Below the pieces are notes generated by a model that had not been told where the DNA came from, made no database searches, and worked only from the letters and a program-made list of their open reading frames with translations. This document shows positions 16,995 to 26,257 of a DNA stretch of 64,000 nucleotides, one piece after another. Source of the stretch: Mycolicibacterium rutilum (GTDB lineage: Bacteria > Actinomycetota > Actinomycetes > Mycobacteriales > Mycobacteriaceae). Position numbers and translations under genes: made by a program. The stretch's first letter is position 1. Each line of letters starts with the position of its first letter. Location of the stretch: the NCBI RefSeq assembly GCF_900108565.1, contig NZ_LT629971.1, positions 1,240,001-1,304,000 of the forward strand, in the 5' to 3' direction.

Positions 16995-19729
16995 CGTCGG
17001 CTGCGTTGGTGGGACGGGAACGCGAAGTACAACACCTGCGCACGTTGATCGCGGGGGTCGAGGACCGGGGCGGTGTGCTCGTGCTGCACGGCGAGGCCGG
17101 CGTGGGTAAGTCGACGCTGGTGGCCGAAGCCCGTCGCCGCGCCGCGGCGTCAGACATGCGGGTGCTCGCCACGGTCGGTGTGGAAAGCGAACAGCATCTG
17201 CCGTACGCGGGTTTGCATCAACTCGTCTTCCCAGTCCGATCGGGCATCGACAACTTGCCGGTATCGCAGCGTGATGCCCTGCGCGCCGTGACCGGCCTAT
17301 CCGACCAACAGGTCCCTGACATCTACTTGGTCGGGTTGGCGGTACTGAATCTGCTTGCCGAAGTCGCCGCTGAGGCGCCGCTGCTGCTGGTGGCCGAGGA
17401 CGCTCATTGGCTCGACCAGGCCAGCGTGGACGTCCTGACGTTCGTGGCCAGACGGCTGGAGTCGGAGCCCATCCTGCTGCTGGTGGCCGTCCGGGACGGC
17501 ACGCCAGCGCGGATCCTCGACGCAGAGCTGCCTTCCTTGGCGGTCGCGCCGCTGTCCGACTCCGCAGCGGAAACGCTCCTGGACTTGGTGGCGCCTGGTC
17601 TGGTTCCGGTGGCACGGCGTCGCCTACTCGATGACGCTGCGGGAAACCCATTGGCGCTGACCGAACTTCCCAAGGCCGTGCAATCCGGCGCCGGTATCTC
17701 GACTGCGGGGCCACTGCCGCTCACGCGTCGCCTGGAGCGCACGTTCACCGCTCGGCTGGCGCTGCTCCCACCCGACACCCGGTCGGTGCTGCCGGTCGCG
17801 GCGCTCAACGACAGCGCCGCGGCATCTGAGACCCTCGCAGCGGCGGCGTCTGTCCTCGCCCGAGTCGTCACCGACGCGGTCTTGGCACCCGCGGTATCCG
17901 CGCAACTGATCGTCTACGACGGCGCTACCGTCACCTTTCGGCATCCGTTGATGAGGTCGGCGGTCGTGTCGACCCTGAGCGGAGATGATCGCCGACGGGC
18001 TCACGCTGCGCTGGCCGCGGTTCTTGGCGACCAGCCGGACAGGCGGGCCTGGCACCGCGCGGCGGCGACGCCGGGCCCCGACGAAGACGTTGCCGTCGAA
18101 CTGGATTTGGTGGCGCAGCGCGCCCAGCGACGCGGTGTCGTCGATTCTTCGATCATCGCCCTGGAGGAAGCAGCTCGGCTCAGCACAGATAGTCGGCGTC
18201 GAGCGGAGCGGCTGCTGCGTGCAGCCGATCTTGCGGTGGAGTCGGGTCGCCGCGACATCGTCCAACGGGTGCTCGCGGAGGTCGAGTCGCTGGAGCTGTC
18301 CGGGCAGCAACAGACGCGCGTGGCATGGATCCGCGGCAGTTTTGACGACGGCATGCGCGACCCCACCGTAGGCGCTGTGGAGTTGGCGCGCCTGGCCGAA
18401 GCAATCGCAGCCGACGGAGACCATGATCTCGCGGTCCGCATCCTGTGGAGCGCCGCTTTGCGCTGCTTCTGGTCTGAACCCGGCACACCTGCCCGCCAGT
18501 ACATCGAGGGGGTTGCGGATGCGCTGCTACCCAACCCCGAGGACCCTCGGTTGTTGGCCATCCTCGCCTATGCCGTGCCGATTGAGCGGGGCTCGACGGT
18601 GATCGCCGGCCTGGCCCGCCCTGATCATCAGGCCGAGACCGAGCCGCGCGAGGAAAGGTTCCTGGGCACCGCCGCACTACTGGTCGGTGCTCTCGACCAT
18701 GCGGTGCGACTCAACGCCGCCTCGGTGGAAGGTCTACGGGCGCAGGGCCGGCTGGCGCTGCTGGCGCGAGCCCGCGCGGCGCAGGCATGGAGCGCGACCC
18801 GACTGGGCGACCTCGCCGTGGCCATCCCCGCCGCCGACGAAGCGCGCCGCCTCACCCGCGAAACCGATCAGCCGTTCGTGTTCGGCATCGTCCGCGCCTC
18901 CCAAGCCGAAATCGCGGCCCTGAGGGGAGAGCACGAACAGGCGGCCCAACTCGCCGCCGAGGCCGAACGGGCCGGAATGGCCGTCGGCGCCCGGCCCATC
19001 CTCGCCACCGTGCAAACCGCCAAGGGGATATCGGCACTCGCCCAGGGACGCTTCGCCGACGCCTTCAACCAGCTGCGCCGCATGCACGACCCGTCGGATC
19101 CCGCGTTCCAAGTAGCGCTGCGGTGCTATGCACTACCAGAACTGGCTGATGCCGCGGTCCGCAGCGGTCAGGCCGACGTGGCCGCCGAGATCGTCGATCG
19201 AGTGGCGTCCTTCGCCGAAACCAACAGCTCACCCGCAATGGCACTGGGCGTGCGGTACGCACGAGCCGTACTTGCCGACGCAGACGGGGCCCAAGAGCTC
19301 TTCGAGCAGGCGCTGAGCATGATGCCCGAGGGGTGGCCGTTTCAACGTGCCTGGGCGCAACTCGCCTACGGCGAATGGTTGCGGCGTCAGCGCCGCACCA
19401 CCGAAGCCCGCCCGATGCTGCGTTCTGCACGCGAAACCTTCGATGCGCTCGGCATCATTCCATGGAGCGAACGGGCGCGCAATGAGCTGCGCGCGGCAGG
19501 AGAAGGCAGCCCACGACGCGTTACGGACGTGAACGAACGCCTCACCGCCCACGAGTTACACATTGCTCAGCTCGCCGCGGACGGCCTGACCAATCGCGAG
19601 ATCGGCCAGCGGCTCTACCTGTCCCACCGCACGGTGAGCACCCACCTGCACCGGATCTTCCCCAAGCTAGGAGTCACCTCCCGCGCCGAACTCGCCGCAG
19701 TCCTGCACACCACCCCGCCGCGCCGATGA
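16991..19729 (+). CDS. Large ATP-binding LuxR-type (LAL) transcriptional regulator
   Basis: 912 aa from the GTG at 16991, preceded by AGGAG at 16981-16985. A longer in-frame stretch upstream is a shadow of the MFS gene. N-terminal AAA/STAND ATPase: Walker A GEAGVGKST at ~34-42 and Walker B LLLVAEDAHWLD at ~130-141. The middle is a helical, TPR-like sensor region. The C-terminal LuxR helix-turn-helix (LTAHELHIAQLAADG, LTNREIGQRLYLSHRTVSTH, LGVTSRAELAAVL) spans ~850-905. This is the MalT/LAL design: ligand and ATP binding permit oligomerisation and DNA binding. It likely controls the overlapping transporter gene or the downstream operons. Confidence 0.92.
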   Translation: MTSAALVGREREVQHLRTLIAGVEDRGGVLVLHGEAGVGKSTLVAEARRRAAASDMRVLATVGVESEQHLPYAGLHQLVFPVRSGIDNLPVSQRDALRAVTGLSDQQVPDIYLVGLAVLNLLAEVAAEAPLLLVAEDAHWLDQASVDVLTFVARRLESEPILLLVAVRDGTPARILDAELPSLAVAPLSDSAAETLLDLVAPGLVPVARRRLLDDAAGNPLALTELPKAVQSGAGISTAGPLPLTRRLERTFTARLALLPPDTRSVLPVAALNDSAAASETLAAAASVLARVVTDAVLAPAVSAQLIVYDGATVTFRHPLMRSAVVSTLSGDDRRRAHAALAAVLGDQPDRRAWHRAAATPGPDEDVAVELDLVAQRAQRRGVVDSSIIALEEAARLSTDSRRRAERLLRAADLAVESGRRDIVQRVLAEVESLELSGQQQTRVAWIRGSFDDGMRDPTVGAVELARLAEAIAADGDHDLAVRILWSAALRCFWSEPGTPARQYIEGVADALLPNPEDPRLLAILAYAVPIERGSTVIAGLARPDHQAETEPREERFLGTAALLVGALDHAVRLNAASVEGLRAQGRLALLARARAAQAWSATRLGDLAVAIPAADEARRLTRETDQPFVFGIVRASQAEIAALRGEHEQAAQLAAEAERAGMAVGARPILATVQTAKGISALAQGRFADAFNQLRRMHDPSDPAFQVALRCYALPELADAAVRSGQADVAAEIVDRVASFAETNSSPAMALGVRYARAVLADADGAQELFEQALSMMPEGWPFQRAWAQLAYGEWLRRQRRTTEARPMLRSARETFDALGIIPWSERARNELRAAGEGSPRRVTDVNERLTAHELHIAQLAADGLTNREIGQRLYLSHRTVSTHLHRIFPKLGVTSRAELAAVLHTTPPRR

Positions 19730-19816
19730 CGTACACCGACAGCGTCATCTGACGCTCGCGAGCCCCACCGCCCCGTTCCTAGCCTTCTCCCATGTACGTC
19801 GATCAAGGAGGCAGGC

Positions 19817-20911
19817 ATGGGACTATCAGCGACCGAGGCCAGGAGCAACCGCGGTGTGGCCCAGCCGCTGATTTCCGGACACCTCGTGTTGGCGGCGGTG
19901 CCGCAGCCGATCCTCGTCATCGATGCGAACGGCAACGCTGTCTACGCCAACCCGGCAGCCTCACAGCTGCTCGGACAGGAGCCCGCAGACGCGGTGGATG
20001 GTCGGCTGCTGCATCGCTATTGGCATCACGACTGCTCAGCTGAGACGCTGCCCGACTGCCGACTGCTTCGCGCCGCATCGACTGGCGCGGCGACCGAGCA
20101 GCAGGCGGACCGGCTGATCCGCGCGAATGGGTCGAGTTTCCCGATCACGTGGTCGACTGCGCCCTTGAACGTCGACGTCGGGTTCGCGGTGGTACTGACC
20201 TTCGCCGACATCAGCGCCGCACCGTTGCCCACCGAACGACTACGCATGCTCGAGGCGGGGAGGGCCGCGCGCAGGCAGGTGACCCGCGATCTGCATGACG
20301 GCGCTCAGCACCGGCTGATCAATCTGTTGATCCGCCTGCAAATCACTCGGGACGAACTGCCGGACGGCAGCCCGCTAGCCGATACCTTGGCGGCGGCGAT
20401 GGTCGAGGCGAAGCTGGCGATCACCGATCTGCGGGAGCTGGCCGCGGACGGGTTTCCGGAGGTGCTCGCCACCGACGGCCTCATTCCGACGGTGATGGCG
20501 CTTACTTCACGGACAGTCGTACCGACGACGCTGCACACGCGACTGCACGAGCAGTGCAATGTCGGTGTGTCTCTGGATATTGCGCGCCACGCATACCTGC
20601 TGATCTCCGAAGCGTTGACCAACGTGGTCAAACACGCCCACGCCACCCGCGCCGACGTTCGTCTCGATGTCGAGGCGGACCAACTGCATATCGTCGTTTC
20701 AGACGATGGCCTCGGAGGCGCCGATGTGGGCCAAGGCTCGGGAATGTCGGGGATGCATGACCGCGTTGGCTCCGTCGGCGGCATGCTGGTCGTCGATTCA
20801 CGCCGGGGCCGGGGAACGGTGGTCGCAGCCCACCTGCCGCTGCGCTCAGACGCTGGCCTTCAGATGACCCCGTGCAGCGATGCGTTCGCAGCAGCTGAGG
20901 CGGTCTCGTGA
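19817..20911 (+). CDS. PAS-domain sensor histidine kinase (NarL-type)
   Basis: 364 aa; AAGGAGG sits 8 nt before the ATG. A PAS domain covers ~25-135 (LAAVPQPILVIDANGNAVYAN). Then comes a HisKA_3 dimerisation box RQVTRDLHDGAQHRL with the phospho-accepting His, then an HATPase_c domain with N-box EALTNVVKHAHA and G-boxes DDGLGG and GSGMSGMHDRV. No membrane segment is seen, so it is a cytosolic sensor; the PAS may bind heme, flavin or a small ligand. Its stop overlaps the response regulator start by 4 bp (GTGA), the usual sign of a cognate pair. Confidence 0.93.
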   Translation: MGLSATEARSNRGVAQPLISGHLVLAAVPQPILVIDANGNAVYANPAASQLLGQEPADAVDGRLLHRYWHHDCSAETLPDCRLLRAASTGAATEQQADRLIRANGSSFPITWSTAPLNVDVGFAVVLTFADISAAPLPTERLRMLEAGRAARRQVTRDLHDGAQHRLINLLIRLQITRDELPDGSPLADTLAAAMVEAKLAITDLRELAADGFPEVLATDGLIPTVMALTSRTVVPTTLHTRLHEQCNVGVSLDIARHAYLLISEALTNVVKHAHATRADVRLDVEADQLHIVVSDDGLGGADVGQGSGMSGMHDRVGSVGGMLVVDSRRGRGTVVAAHLPLRSDAGLQMTPCSDAFAAAEAVS

Positions 20912-21570
20912 TTCAGGTCGTCGTTGCCGACGACAACGCGTTGATCAGGGCGGGCGTGGTCCGCTTGTTGGAGCGCGAGGGGATCGCAGTCGTCGATGTC
21001 GCCTGCGACGCCGATCAACTGCTCGCCAGTGTCGAAGCCCATACGCCCGATGTTGTAGTCACCGACATTCAGATGCCGTCCCGTCAGGGTCGCGACGGCC
21101 TCACCGCCGCCATTGCGCTTCGTCAGCGTCATCCCGGCATCGGGGTACTGGTGCTGTCGCAATACTGCGAAGAGGAATACGCGCTGAGCCTGGTCGGTGA
21201 CCGCGCTGAGGGAGTCGGGTACCTACTCAAGGAGAAGTTGGTGGAGCCCGATGTGCTCCACGACGCCGTCCGGCGGATAGCCGCGGGTGGTTCGGTGTTG
21301 GATCCCGACGTGATCGCCCGGCTCGCTGGGCGCCCCCGTCCGGGCGGTCGGACCTCTGCGCTGACCCCGCGTGAACACGACGTGCTCCGCCTGATGGCGA
21401 CGGGGCTGTCCAACGCCGGTATCGCGGGAGAACTCGTCGTGAGTGTCGCCGCCGTGGAACGCCACGTCACAAGCATCTTCTCCAAACTTGGTCTCTATCA
21501 GGAGGATACGGATCAGCACCGGCGCGTCGCGGCTGTTCTCACCTTTCTCAGCGGCTCCGCACCGCAGTGA
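20908..21570 (+). CDS. NarL/FixJ-family response regulator
   Basis: 220 aa from a GTG. Receiver domain 1-125: acidic pair in VVADDN, phospho-acceptor Asp in VVVTDIQMP near 52, conserved Lys in GYLLKEK near 107. C-terminal LuxR helix-turn-helix ~150-210 (LTPREHDVLRLMATGLSNAG, SVAAVERHVTSIFSKLGL). Partner of the overlapping kinase gene. Likely targets are the reductase operon that follows 330 bp downstream or the operon it belongs to. Confidence 0.93.
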   Translation: MIQVVVADDNALIRAGVVRLLEREGIAVVDVACDADQLLASVEAHTPDVVVTDIQMPSRQGRDGLTAAIALRQRHPGIGVLVLSQYCEEEYALSLVGDRAEGVGYLLKEKLVEPDVLHDAVRRIAAGGSVLDPDVIARLAGRPRPGGRTSALTPREHDVLRLMATGLSNAGIAGELVVSVAAVERHVTSIFSKLGLYQEDTDQHRRVAAVLTFLSGSAPQ

Positions 21571-21904
21571 GAAGCGGTGCTCACCGACAGAAGCTCTTGA
21601 AGTGCGTCTGTTTCGACGCATCCCGACCCGACGGCATATCGCGCCAGATGTCTGCGGTAGCGGTCGTTTCCGCATTTTTTGCGGGTGGCGTCGACCACGT
21701 TCGAAGGCGTGCGATCTCTGCGGTCGTGTCGAGGAGCCGGTAGAAGTCCGGACATCACAGGTAATCCTGTGCGGGTAAACCCCACGCCGGGCTGGGGGTT
21801 AACACGCATCACAGTTGTGGCGCCACCACGACAGACGCGGGCCCTTCACGGGGGCACGATTGATTTCTCGGTGCGATGAGCGCACAACGTGTTGGGAGGA
21901 TGCG
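21571..21904. promoter_or_regulatory. Upstream region of the reductase-encapsulin operon with two inverted repeats
   Basis: 334 bp without a gene. At 21756-21771 there is CACAGG-TAAT-CCTGTG, a perfect inverted repeat with 6-bp arms. Immediately after, 21775-21803 has GTAAACCCCA facing TGGGGGTTAAC, an imperfect pair. Both lie 100-150 bp before the first aldo/keto reductase start and suit operator sites; the second may instead close off transcription from the two-component operon. Confidence 0.5.
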
Positions 21905-22972
21905 ATGACGACCTACCGGCTGCTCGGCCGCTCGGGGTTGCGGGTCTTCCCGCTGTCACTGGGCACGATGACGTTCGGTACCACCTGGGGGTGGGGCGCC
22001 GACGCCGAGGAGGCGCGCCACATCTTCGACGCCTATGTCGACCGGGGAGGCAACCTCGTCGATACCGCGGTCAACTACACCGACGGTGAATCCGAACGAT
22101 TCGTCGGGCAGCTGATCGCAGGGAAGCGTGACCGGTTGGTGGTGTCGACCAAGTACACGATGTCGCGCACGCCAGGAGATCCGAACTCCGGAGGCAACCA
22201 TCGGCTCAACATGATGCGCTCGGTGGAAGCCAGTCTGCGGCAGTTGAACACCGACCGCATCGACCTGTTGTACGTACACGCCTGGGACTTCACCACCTCC
22301 CCGGAGGAGGTGATGCGCGGGCTGGACGATCTCACGCGCGCAGGCAAGGTCGTCTACGTCGGAATTTCCGATACGCCCGCGTGGCGGATCGCGCAGATGC
22401 AGACCCTGGCGCAGCTGCGCGGCTGGGCGCCCCTGGTCGCCTTGCAGATCGAGTACAGCCTGGTCGAGCGGACCGTCGAACACGAACTGATTCCGATGGC
22501 CGCGAACCTCGGCGTCGGGGTCATGCCGTGGTCTCCGCTGGGCGGCGGAGTTCTGACCGGCAAGTACACCCGCAGCGACCTGGACCGCACCGAATCAGCG
22601 GCGGTGAGCGGTAGTCGCGCCTCGGTGATCGCCTCGGTCGGGCACCTGACCGAACGGAGCCTGCAGATCGCCGCCGTCGTAGCCGAAGTCGCCTCCGAGA
22701 TCGGCTGTACCGCAGCGCAGGTGGCGCTGGCGTGGGTGTTGCACCAACCCGGTGTCGCTTCGCCGGTCATCGGTGCGCGCACGGTGGCGCAGGCGGTGCA
22801 GAACCTCGATGCCATGTCGGTGGCACTGACCTCCGATCAGATCGTGCGCCTCAACGCCGTCAGCGATTCCGGATCGGTCTTCCCGACCAGCTTCCTGCGC
22901 CGGCCGATGACCCACCAGCTGATCTTCGGCGACACCACCGTGGATCCCACCCGCGCCACCGCACTGCCCTGA
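21905..22972 (+). CDS. Aldo/keto reductase
   Basis: 355 aa from ATG at 21905 behind GGGAGG; frames further upstream lack a ribosome site. NADPH-dependent TIM-barrel oxidoreductase. Catalytic tetrad visible: Asp in LVDTAVNYTD near 50, Tyr in the same stretch, Lys in VSTKYTM near 83, His in LLYVHAWD near 122. The cofactor phosphate region is in VIGARTVAQAVQNLDA near 290. Length and pattern fit the AKR family close to the YajO/Tas group. First gene of a run of eight same-strand genes ending with encapsulin. Substrate unknown. Confidence 0.9.
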   Translation: MTTYRLLGRSGLRVFPLSLGTMTFGTTWGWGADAEEARHIFDAYVDRGGNLVDTAVNYTDGESERFVGQLIAGKRDRLVVSTKYTMSRTPGDPNSGGNHRLNMMRSVEASLRQLNTDRIDLLYVHAWDFTTSPEEVMRGLDDLTRAGKVVYVGISDTPAWRIAQMQTLAQLRGWAPLVALQIEYSLVERTVEHELIPMAANLGVGVMPWSPLGGGVLTGKYTRSDLDRTESAAVSGSRASVIASVGHLTERSLQIAAVVAEVASEIGCTAAQVALAWVLHQPGVASPVIGARTVAQAVQNLDAMSVALTSDQIVRLNAVSDSGSVFPTSFLRRPMTHQLIFGDTTVDPTRATALP

Positions 22973-23018
22973 TCGACGTTCCCCTCACCTGCACGCAGTA
23001 CACCGGAAAGGATCCATC

Positions 23019-23987
23019 ATGAAGCGCACCACTGTCGGCGGTCTCGACGTGTCCGCCCAAGGCCTGGGGTGCATGGGGATGAGCGAGTACTACGGAGTCT
23101 CGGACTGGGACACCAACATCGCCACCATCCAGCACGCCATCGACGTGGGAGTCACCTTCTTCGACACCGCCGACCAGTACGGGTCCGGCCACAACGAGGT
23201 ACTGCTGGGCCGCGGGATCGCCGGCCGACGCGACACCGTCCAGATCGCCACGAAGTTCGGCATCGACCGCAGCAGCGGAGACGATCTGCGCGTCTATCGC
23301 GGCGACCCGCCCTACGTGAAGCGGTCCTGCGACTCCTCGCTGCTGCGCCTCGGTATCGACCACATCGACCTGTACTACCTGCACCGGCCCCCGCAGAACG
23401 CCGAGATCGAGGACACCGTCGGCGCGATGGCCGAGCTGGTCTCTGCAGGCAAGGTCCGGTACCTGGGTTTGAGCGAGGTCAGCGCCGACCTGCTGCGGCG
23501 CGCCCACACGGTGCACCCGATCGCCGCTGTGCAGAGCGAGTACTCCTTGTGGACGCGCGACGTCGAACACGTCACCCCAGTGATGGCCGAACTGGGCATC
23601 GGCCTGGTGCCCTACTCCCCACTGGGACGGGGCTTTCTGACCGGAGCGGTCCAGACCGCGGCCTTGGACCCCACCGACTTCCGTGCCCGCAACCCGCGGT
23701 TCACCGGTGACGCCGCCCAGCACAACCAGGTGATCGCCGACACCGTCCGTGGCGTCGCCGACCGACTCGGGGTGCTGCCAGCTCAGGTGGCACTGGCCTG
23801 GGTGTACGCCCAAGCGCCACGCTTGGGCGTCTCCGTCGTGCCCATCCCCGGCACCCGTCATGCGCAGCGTCTCGATCAGAACGTCGCCTCGCTGGACGTT
23901 GACCTCGACGCCGACGCTTTGGCGCAGTTGCAACCGCTCAGCGACTTGGTGATGGGTGGACGCTACGCCGATCACGGCGTGCGCTGA
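23019..23987 (+). CDS. Aldo/keto reductase
   Basis: 322 aa, starting 46 bp after the previous gene with GGAAAGG upstream. Tetrad: Asp and Tyr in FFDTADQYGSG near 48-54, Lys in IATKFG near 83, His in LYYLHRPP near 125. The C-terminal VVPIPGTRHAQRLDQNV binds NADP. It belongs to the AKR13-like group (YakC/PLP-type reductases) common in actinobacteria. It shares the operon with another AKR and three SDRs, so the operon seems devoted to carbonyl reduction; the two AKRs differ clearly in sequence and are not a recent duplication. Confidence 0.9.
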   Translation: MKRTTVGGLDVSAQGLGCMGMSEYYGVSDWDTNIATIQHAIDVGVTFFDTADQYGSGHNEVLLGRGIAGRRDTVQIATKFGIDRSSGDDLRVYRGDPPYVKRSCDSSLLRLGIDHIDLYYLHRPPQNAEIEDTVGAMAELVSAGKVRYLGLSEVSADLLRRAHTVHPIAAVQSEYSLWTRDVEHVTPVMAELGIGLVPYSPLGRGFLTGAVQTAALDPTDFRARNPRFTGDAAQHNQVIADTVRGVADRLGVLPAQVALAWVYAQAPRLGVSVVPIPGTRHAQRLDQNVASLDVDLDADALAQLQPLSDLVMGGRYADHGVR

Positions 23988-24022
23988 GACACCCGAAACA
24001 ACCTGCGAGAGAGAGAAGCGCC

Positions 24023-24772
24023 GTGGCCTACCGACTCGACGGAAAGACCGCCGTCGTCACCGGCGCATCCAAAGGACTTGGCGCCGCGATCGCGCTGCGG
24101 TTCGCCGCCGAAGGTGCCGCCGTGGTCGTCAACTACTCCCACAGCCGGCAAGCCGCCGACGACGTCGTTTGCCACATCACCCGATGCGGGGGTGCAGCGG
24201 TGGCGATCCAGGCGGACATGCGCGACGAGGAGCAGGTCCGCCGGCTGTTCGCCGAAGCTCACCACACCTACGGCGGCATCGACGTCCTGGTCAACAACGC
24301 CGGCGTATATCACTTCCAACCCTTACAGGACCTCACCCTGGAGACGTTTCGACACCACTTCGACCTCAACGTCTACGGCTACCTGCTAGCGATCAAGGAA
24401 GCCATCGCATACATGTCACCCGGCGCGAGCATCGTCAACATGAGCTCCACGGTCACCGCCTTCGGTCCCACGGATTCCTCGGTGTACACGGCAACCAAGG
24501 GGGCGATCGACGGGTTGACCCGCGCCCTGTCCAATGAGCTGGCGCCACGGGGGATCAGGGTCAACGCGATCAAGCCAGGAGTCGTCGACACCGACGGCGT
24601 GCAGGCCGGCGGCTTCCTGACCGACGGCTTCGGCCAAGCCATCGTCGCCGAGACGCCACTGGGTCGCCTGGGAGCACCCGAGGACATCGCACCCGCCGCC
24701 GTCTACTTGGCATCCGACGAAACAGCCTGGATGACAGGCGAATACATCACCCTGTCCGGCGGTCACCGCTAA
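24023..24772 (+). CDS. Short-chain dehydrogenase/reductase
   Basis: 249 aa from a GTG. Classical SDR: cofactor loop TGASKGLG at 12-19, NNAG near 90, catalytic Ser in NMSSTVTAFG near 140 and Tyr-Lys in YTATKGA near 154-158. The C-terminal YLASDETAWMTGEYITLSGG is typical of the FabG/glucose-dehydrogenase-like group. Cytosolic, NAD(P)-dependent. Third gene of the operon, 35 bp after the AKR. Substrate not predictable. Confidence 0.9.
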   Translation: MAYRLDGKTAVVTGASKGLGAAIALRFAAEGAAVVVNYSHSRQAADDVVCHITRCGGAAVAIQADMRDEEQVRRLFAEAHHTYGGIDVLVNNAGVYHFQPLQDLTLETFRHHFDLNVYGYLLAIKEAIAYMSPGASIVNMSSTVTAFGPTDSSVYTATKGAIDGLTRALSNELAPRGIRVNAIKPGVVDTDGVQAGGFLTDGFGQAIVAETPLGRLGAPEDIAPAAVYLASDETAWMTGEYITLSGGHR

Positions 24773-24801
24773 CCGACCGACCGCCTACGGAAGGACATCC
24801 G

Positions 24802-25281
24802 ATGCCGAATGCCATCCCCGAACCAACCGCCAGCGACGTGGTTTCGCACTACTTCGACACCTTCTTCAGCCACGACATCGGCCGGACGCTGGAATGCCTC
24901 ACCGACGACGTGCTCTGGCATGTCCAGGGCGCACCCGACGTACCGACGATCGGCACCCGCCACGGCAAGGACGAAGTGCGGGAATGGTTGCAGTCGTTTC
25001 CCAAACACTTCCAGCCGCTCAGCTTCGCCATAGAGCACACCTTCGAGCACGGTGACCACGTTGTGGTGGTCGGTCAATTCAGCCACCGGATCATCGACAC
25101 CGGCCGAGAGTTCAGCAGCGACTTCGCGACCATCTGCACCGTCCGCGACGGCAAGCTGGCCAGCTACAACTTCCTGGAGGACTCCTTCGGGCTGTGGAAC
25201 GCCTTTCAACAACAACCGGACGGGGTGAGTGCCACGCCGACCTTGGCGTGTGCCGATGCACCGCGGACGCCAGGACTGTAG
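24802..25281 (+). CDS. SnoaL-like/NTF2-fold protein
   Basis: 159 aa. The sequence has the cone-shaped NTF2 pattern: VVSHYFDTFFSHDIGRTLECL then DDVLWHVQGAP near 35-45, a hydrophobic strand HTFEHGDHVVVVGQFSHRI, and DFATICTVRDGKLASYNFLED near 115-130. Such folds act as isomerases, cyclases or small-molecule binding proteins beside SDRs. It starts 29 bp after the SDR with GGAAGGACA upstream. The last ~25 residues are variable. Enzymatic activity is uncertain. Confidence 0.8.
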   Translation: MPNAIPEPTASDVVSHYFDTFFSHDIGRTLECLTDDVLWHVQGAPDVPTIGTRHGKDEVREWLQSFPKHFQPLSFAIEHTFEHGDHVVVVGQFSHRIIDTGREFSSDFATICTVRDGKLASYNFLEDSFGLWNAFQQQPDGVSATPTLACADAPRTPGL

Positions 25282-25301
25282 AGGACGAAGGGAGAACTCG
25301 G

Positions 25302-26231
25302 ATGAACCGACGAGTAGTCGTGGTGACCGGCGCATCGAGCGGATTCGGGCGCTTGAGCGCGGAGGCGTTGGCGCGCGCGGGGCACCGCGTGTACGCGGGC
25401 ATGCGCGATACCGACGGACGCAACGCCGCGGAGGTTGCGGCACTCGACATCCTCTCGCTGACCGAGGAACTTGACATCCGCGGCATCGAATTGGATGTGC
25501 AGAGCCAGGATTCGGTCGACGCGGCCATCGCCCACATCGTGGCCGCCGACGGCCACCTCGACGTCGTCATCCACAACGCCGGACACATGGTCTACGGACC
25601 AGCGGAAGCCTTCACCCCCGACCAGCTGGCCACGATTTACGACGTCAACGTCATCGGCACACAACGAGTCAACCGGGCCGCGCTTCCGCACTTACGCCGT
25701 CGCGGCGAAAGCCTCGTGGTGTGGGTGTCCAGCAGCAGCTGCGCCGGAGGGACACCCCCGTACCTGGGTCCATACTTCGCGGCGAAAGCCGCGATGGACG
25801 CGCTGGCGGTCAGCTACGCTCGTGAACTCGCGAGATGGGGCGTCGAAACGACCATCATCGTGCCCGGCGCATTCACCTCCGGTACCAATCACTTCGCCCA
25901 TGCCGGCGCCCCTGCCGATCGCGACGTGATCGAGCAGTACGAGCGCGGGCCGTACGCCGGGTTCGGTGCGCAGCTCCAGGTCGCCTTGGATGGCATCGTG
26001 CCCTCCGACGCCGACCCGAACACCGTTGCCGCGGCCATCGTCGATGTGGTCGACACACCCTTCGGTACCCGCCCCTTCCGCGTTCACCTCGACCCCAGCC
26101 AGGACGGCGCCGATGTCGGATTCGCAGTCCAGGACCGTCTCAAGGCCGAAATGCTGCGCCGACTCGGACTGGCCGACCTCCTGGCACCCACCATCACCGC
26201 GACGTCGCAACTGCCCCAAAACCACAGCTAG
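25302..26231 (+). CDS. Short-chain dehydrogenase/reductase
   Basis: 309 aa from the ATG at 25302, preceded by GAAGGGAG; an upstream extension would overlap the SnoaL gene. TGASSGFG at 9-16, catalytic Ser in VSSSSCAGG near 150, YFAAKAA near 163-167. The longer C-terminus (~60 residues past the SDR core, with FRVHLDPSQDGADVG) is like the 'SDR family oxidoreductase' members that handle larger substrates. Part of the same operon. Confidence 0.88.
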   Translation: MNRRVVVVTGASSGFGRLSAEALARAGHRVYAGMRDTDGRNAAEVAALDILSLTEELDIRGIELDVQSQDSVDAAIAHIVAADGHLDVVIHNAGHMVYGPAEAFTPDQLATIYDVNVIGTQRVNRAALPHLRRRGESLVVWVSSSSCAGGTPPYLGPYFAAKAAMDALAVSYARELARWGVETTIIVPGAFTSGTNHFAHAGAPADRDVIEQYERGPYAGFGAQLQVALDGIVPSDADPNTVAAAIVDVVDTPFGTRPFRVHLDPSQDGADVGFAVQDRLKAEMLRRLGLADLLAPTITATSQLPQNHS

Positions 26232-26257
26232 CCCGTTTCCGAGAGAAAGAACTCCCC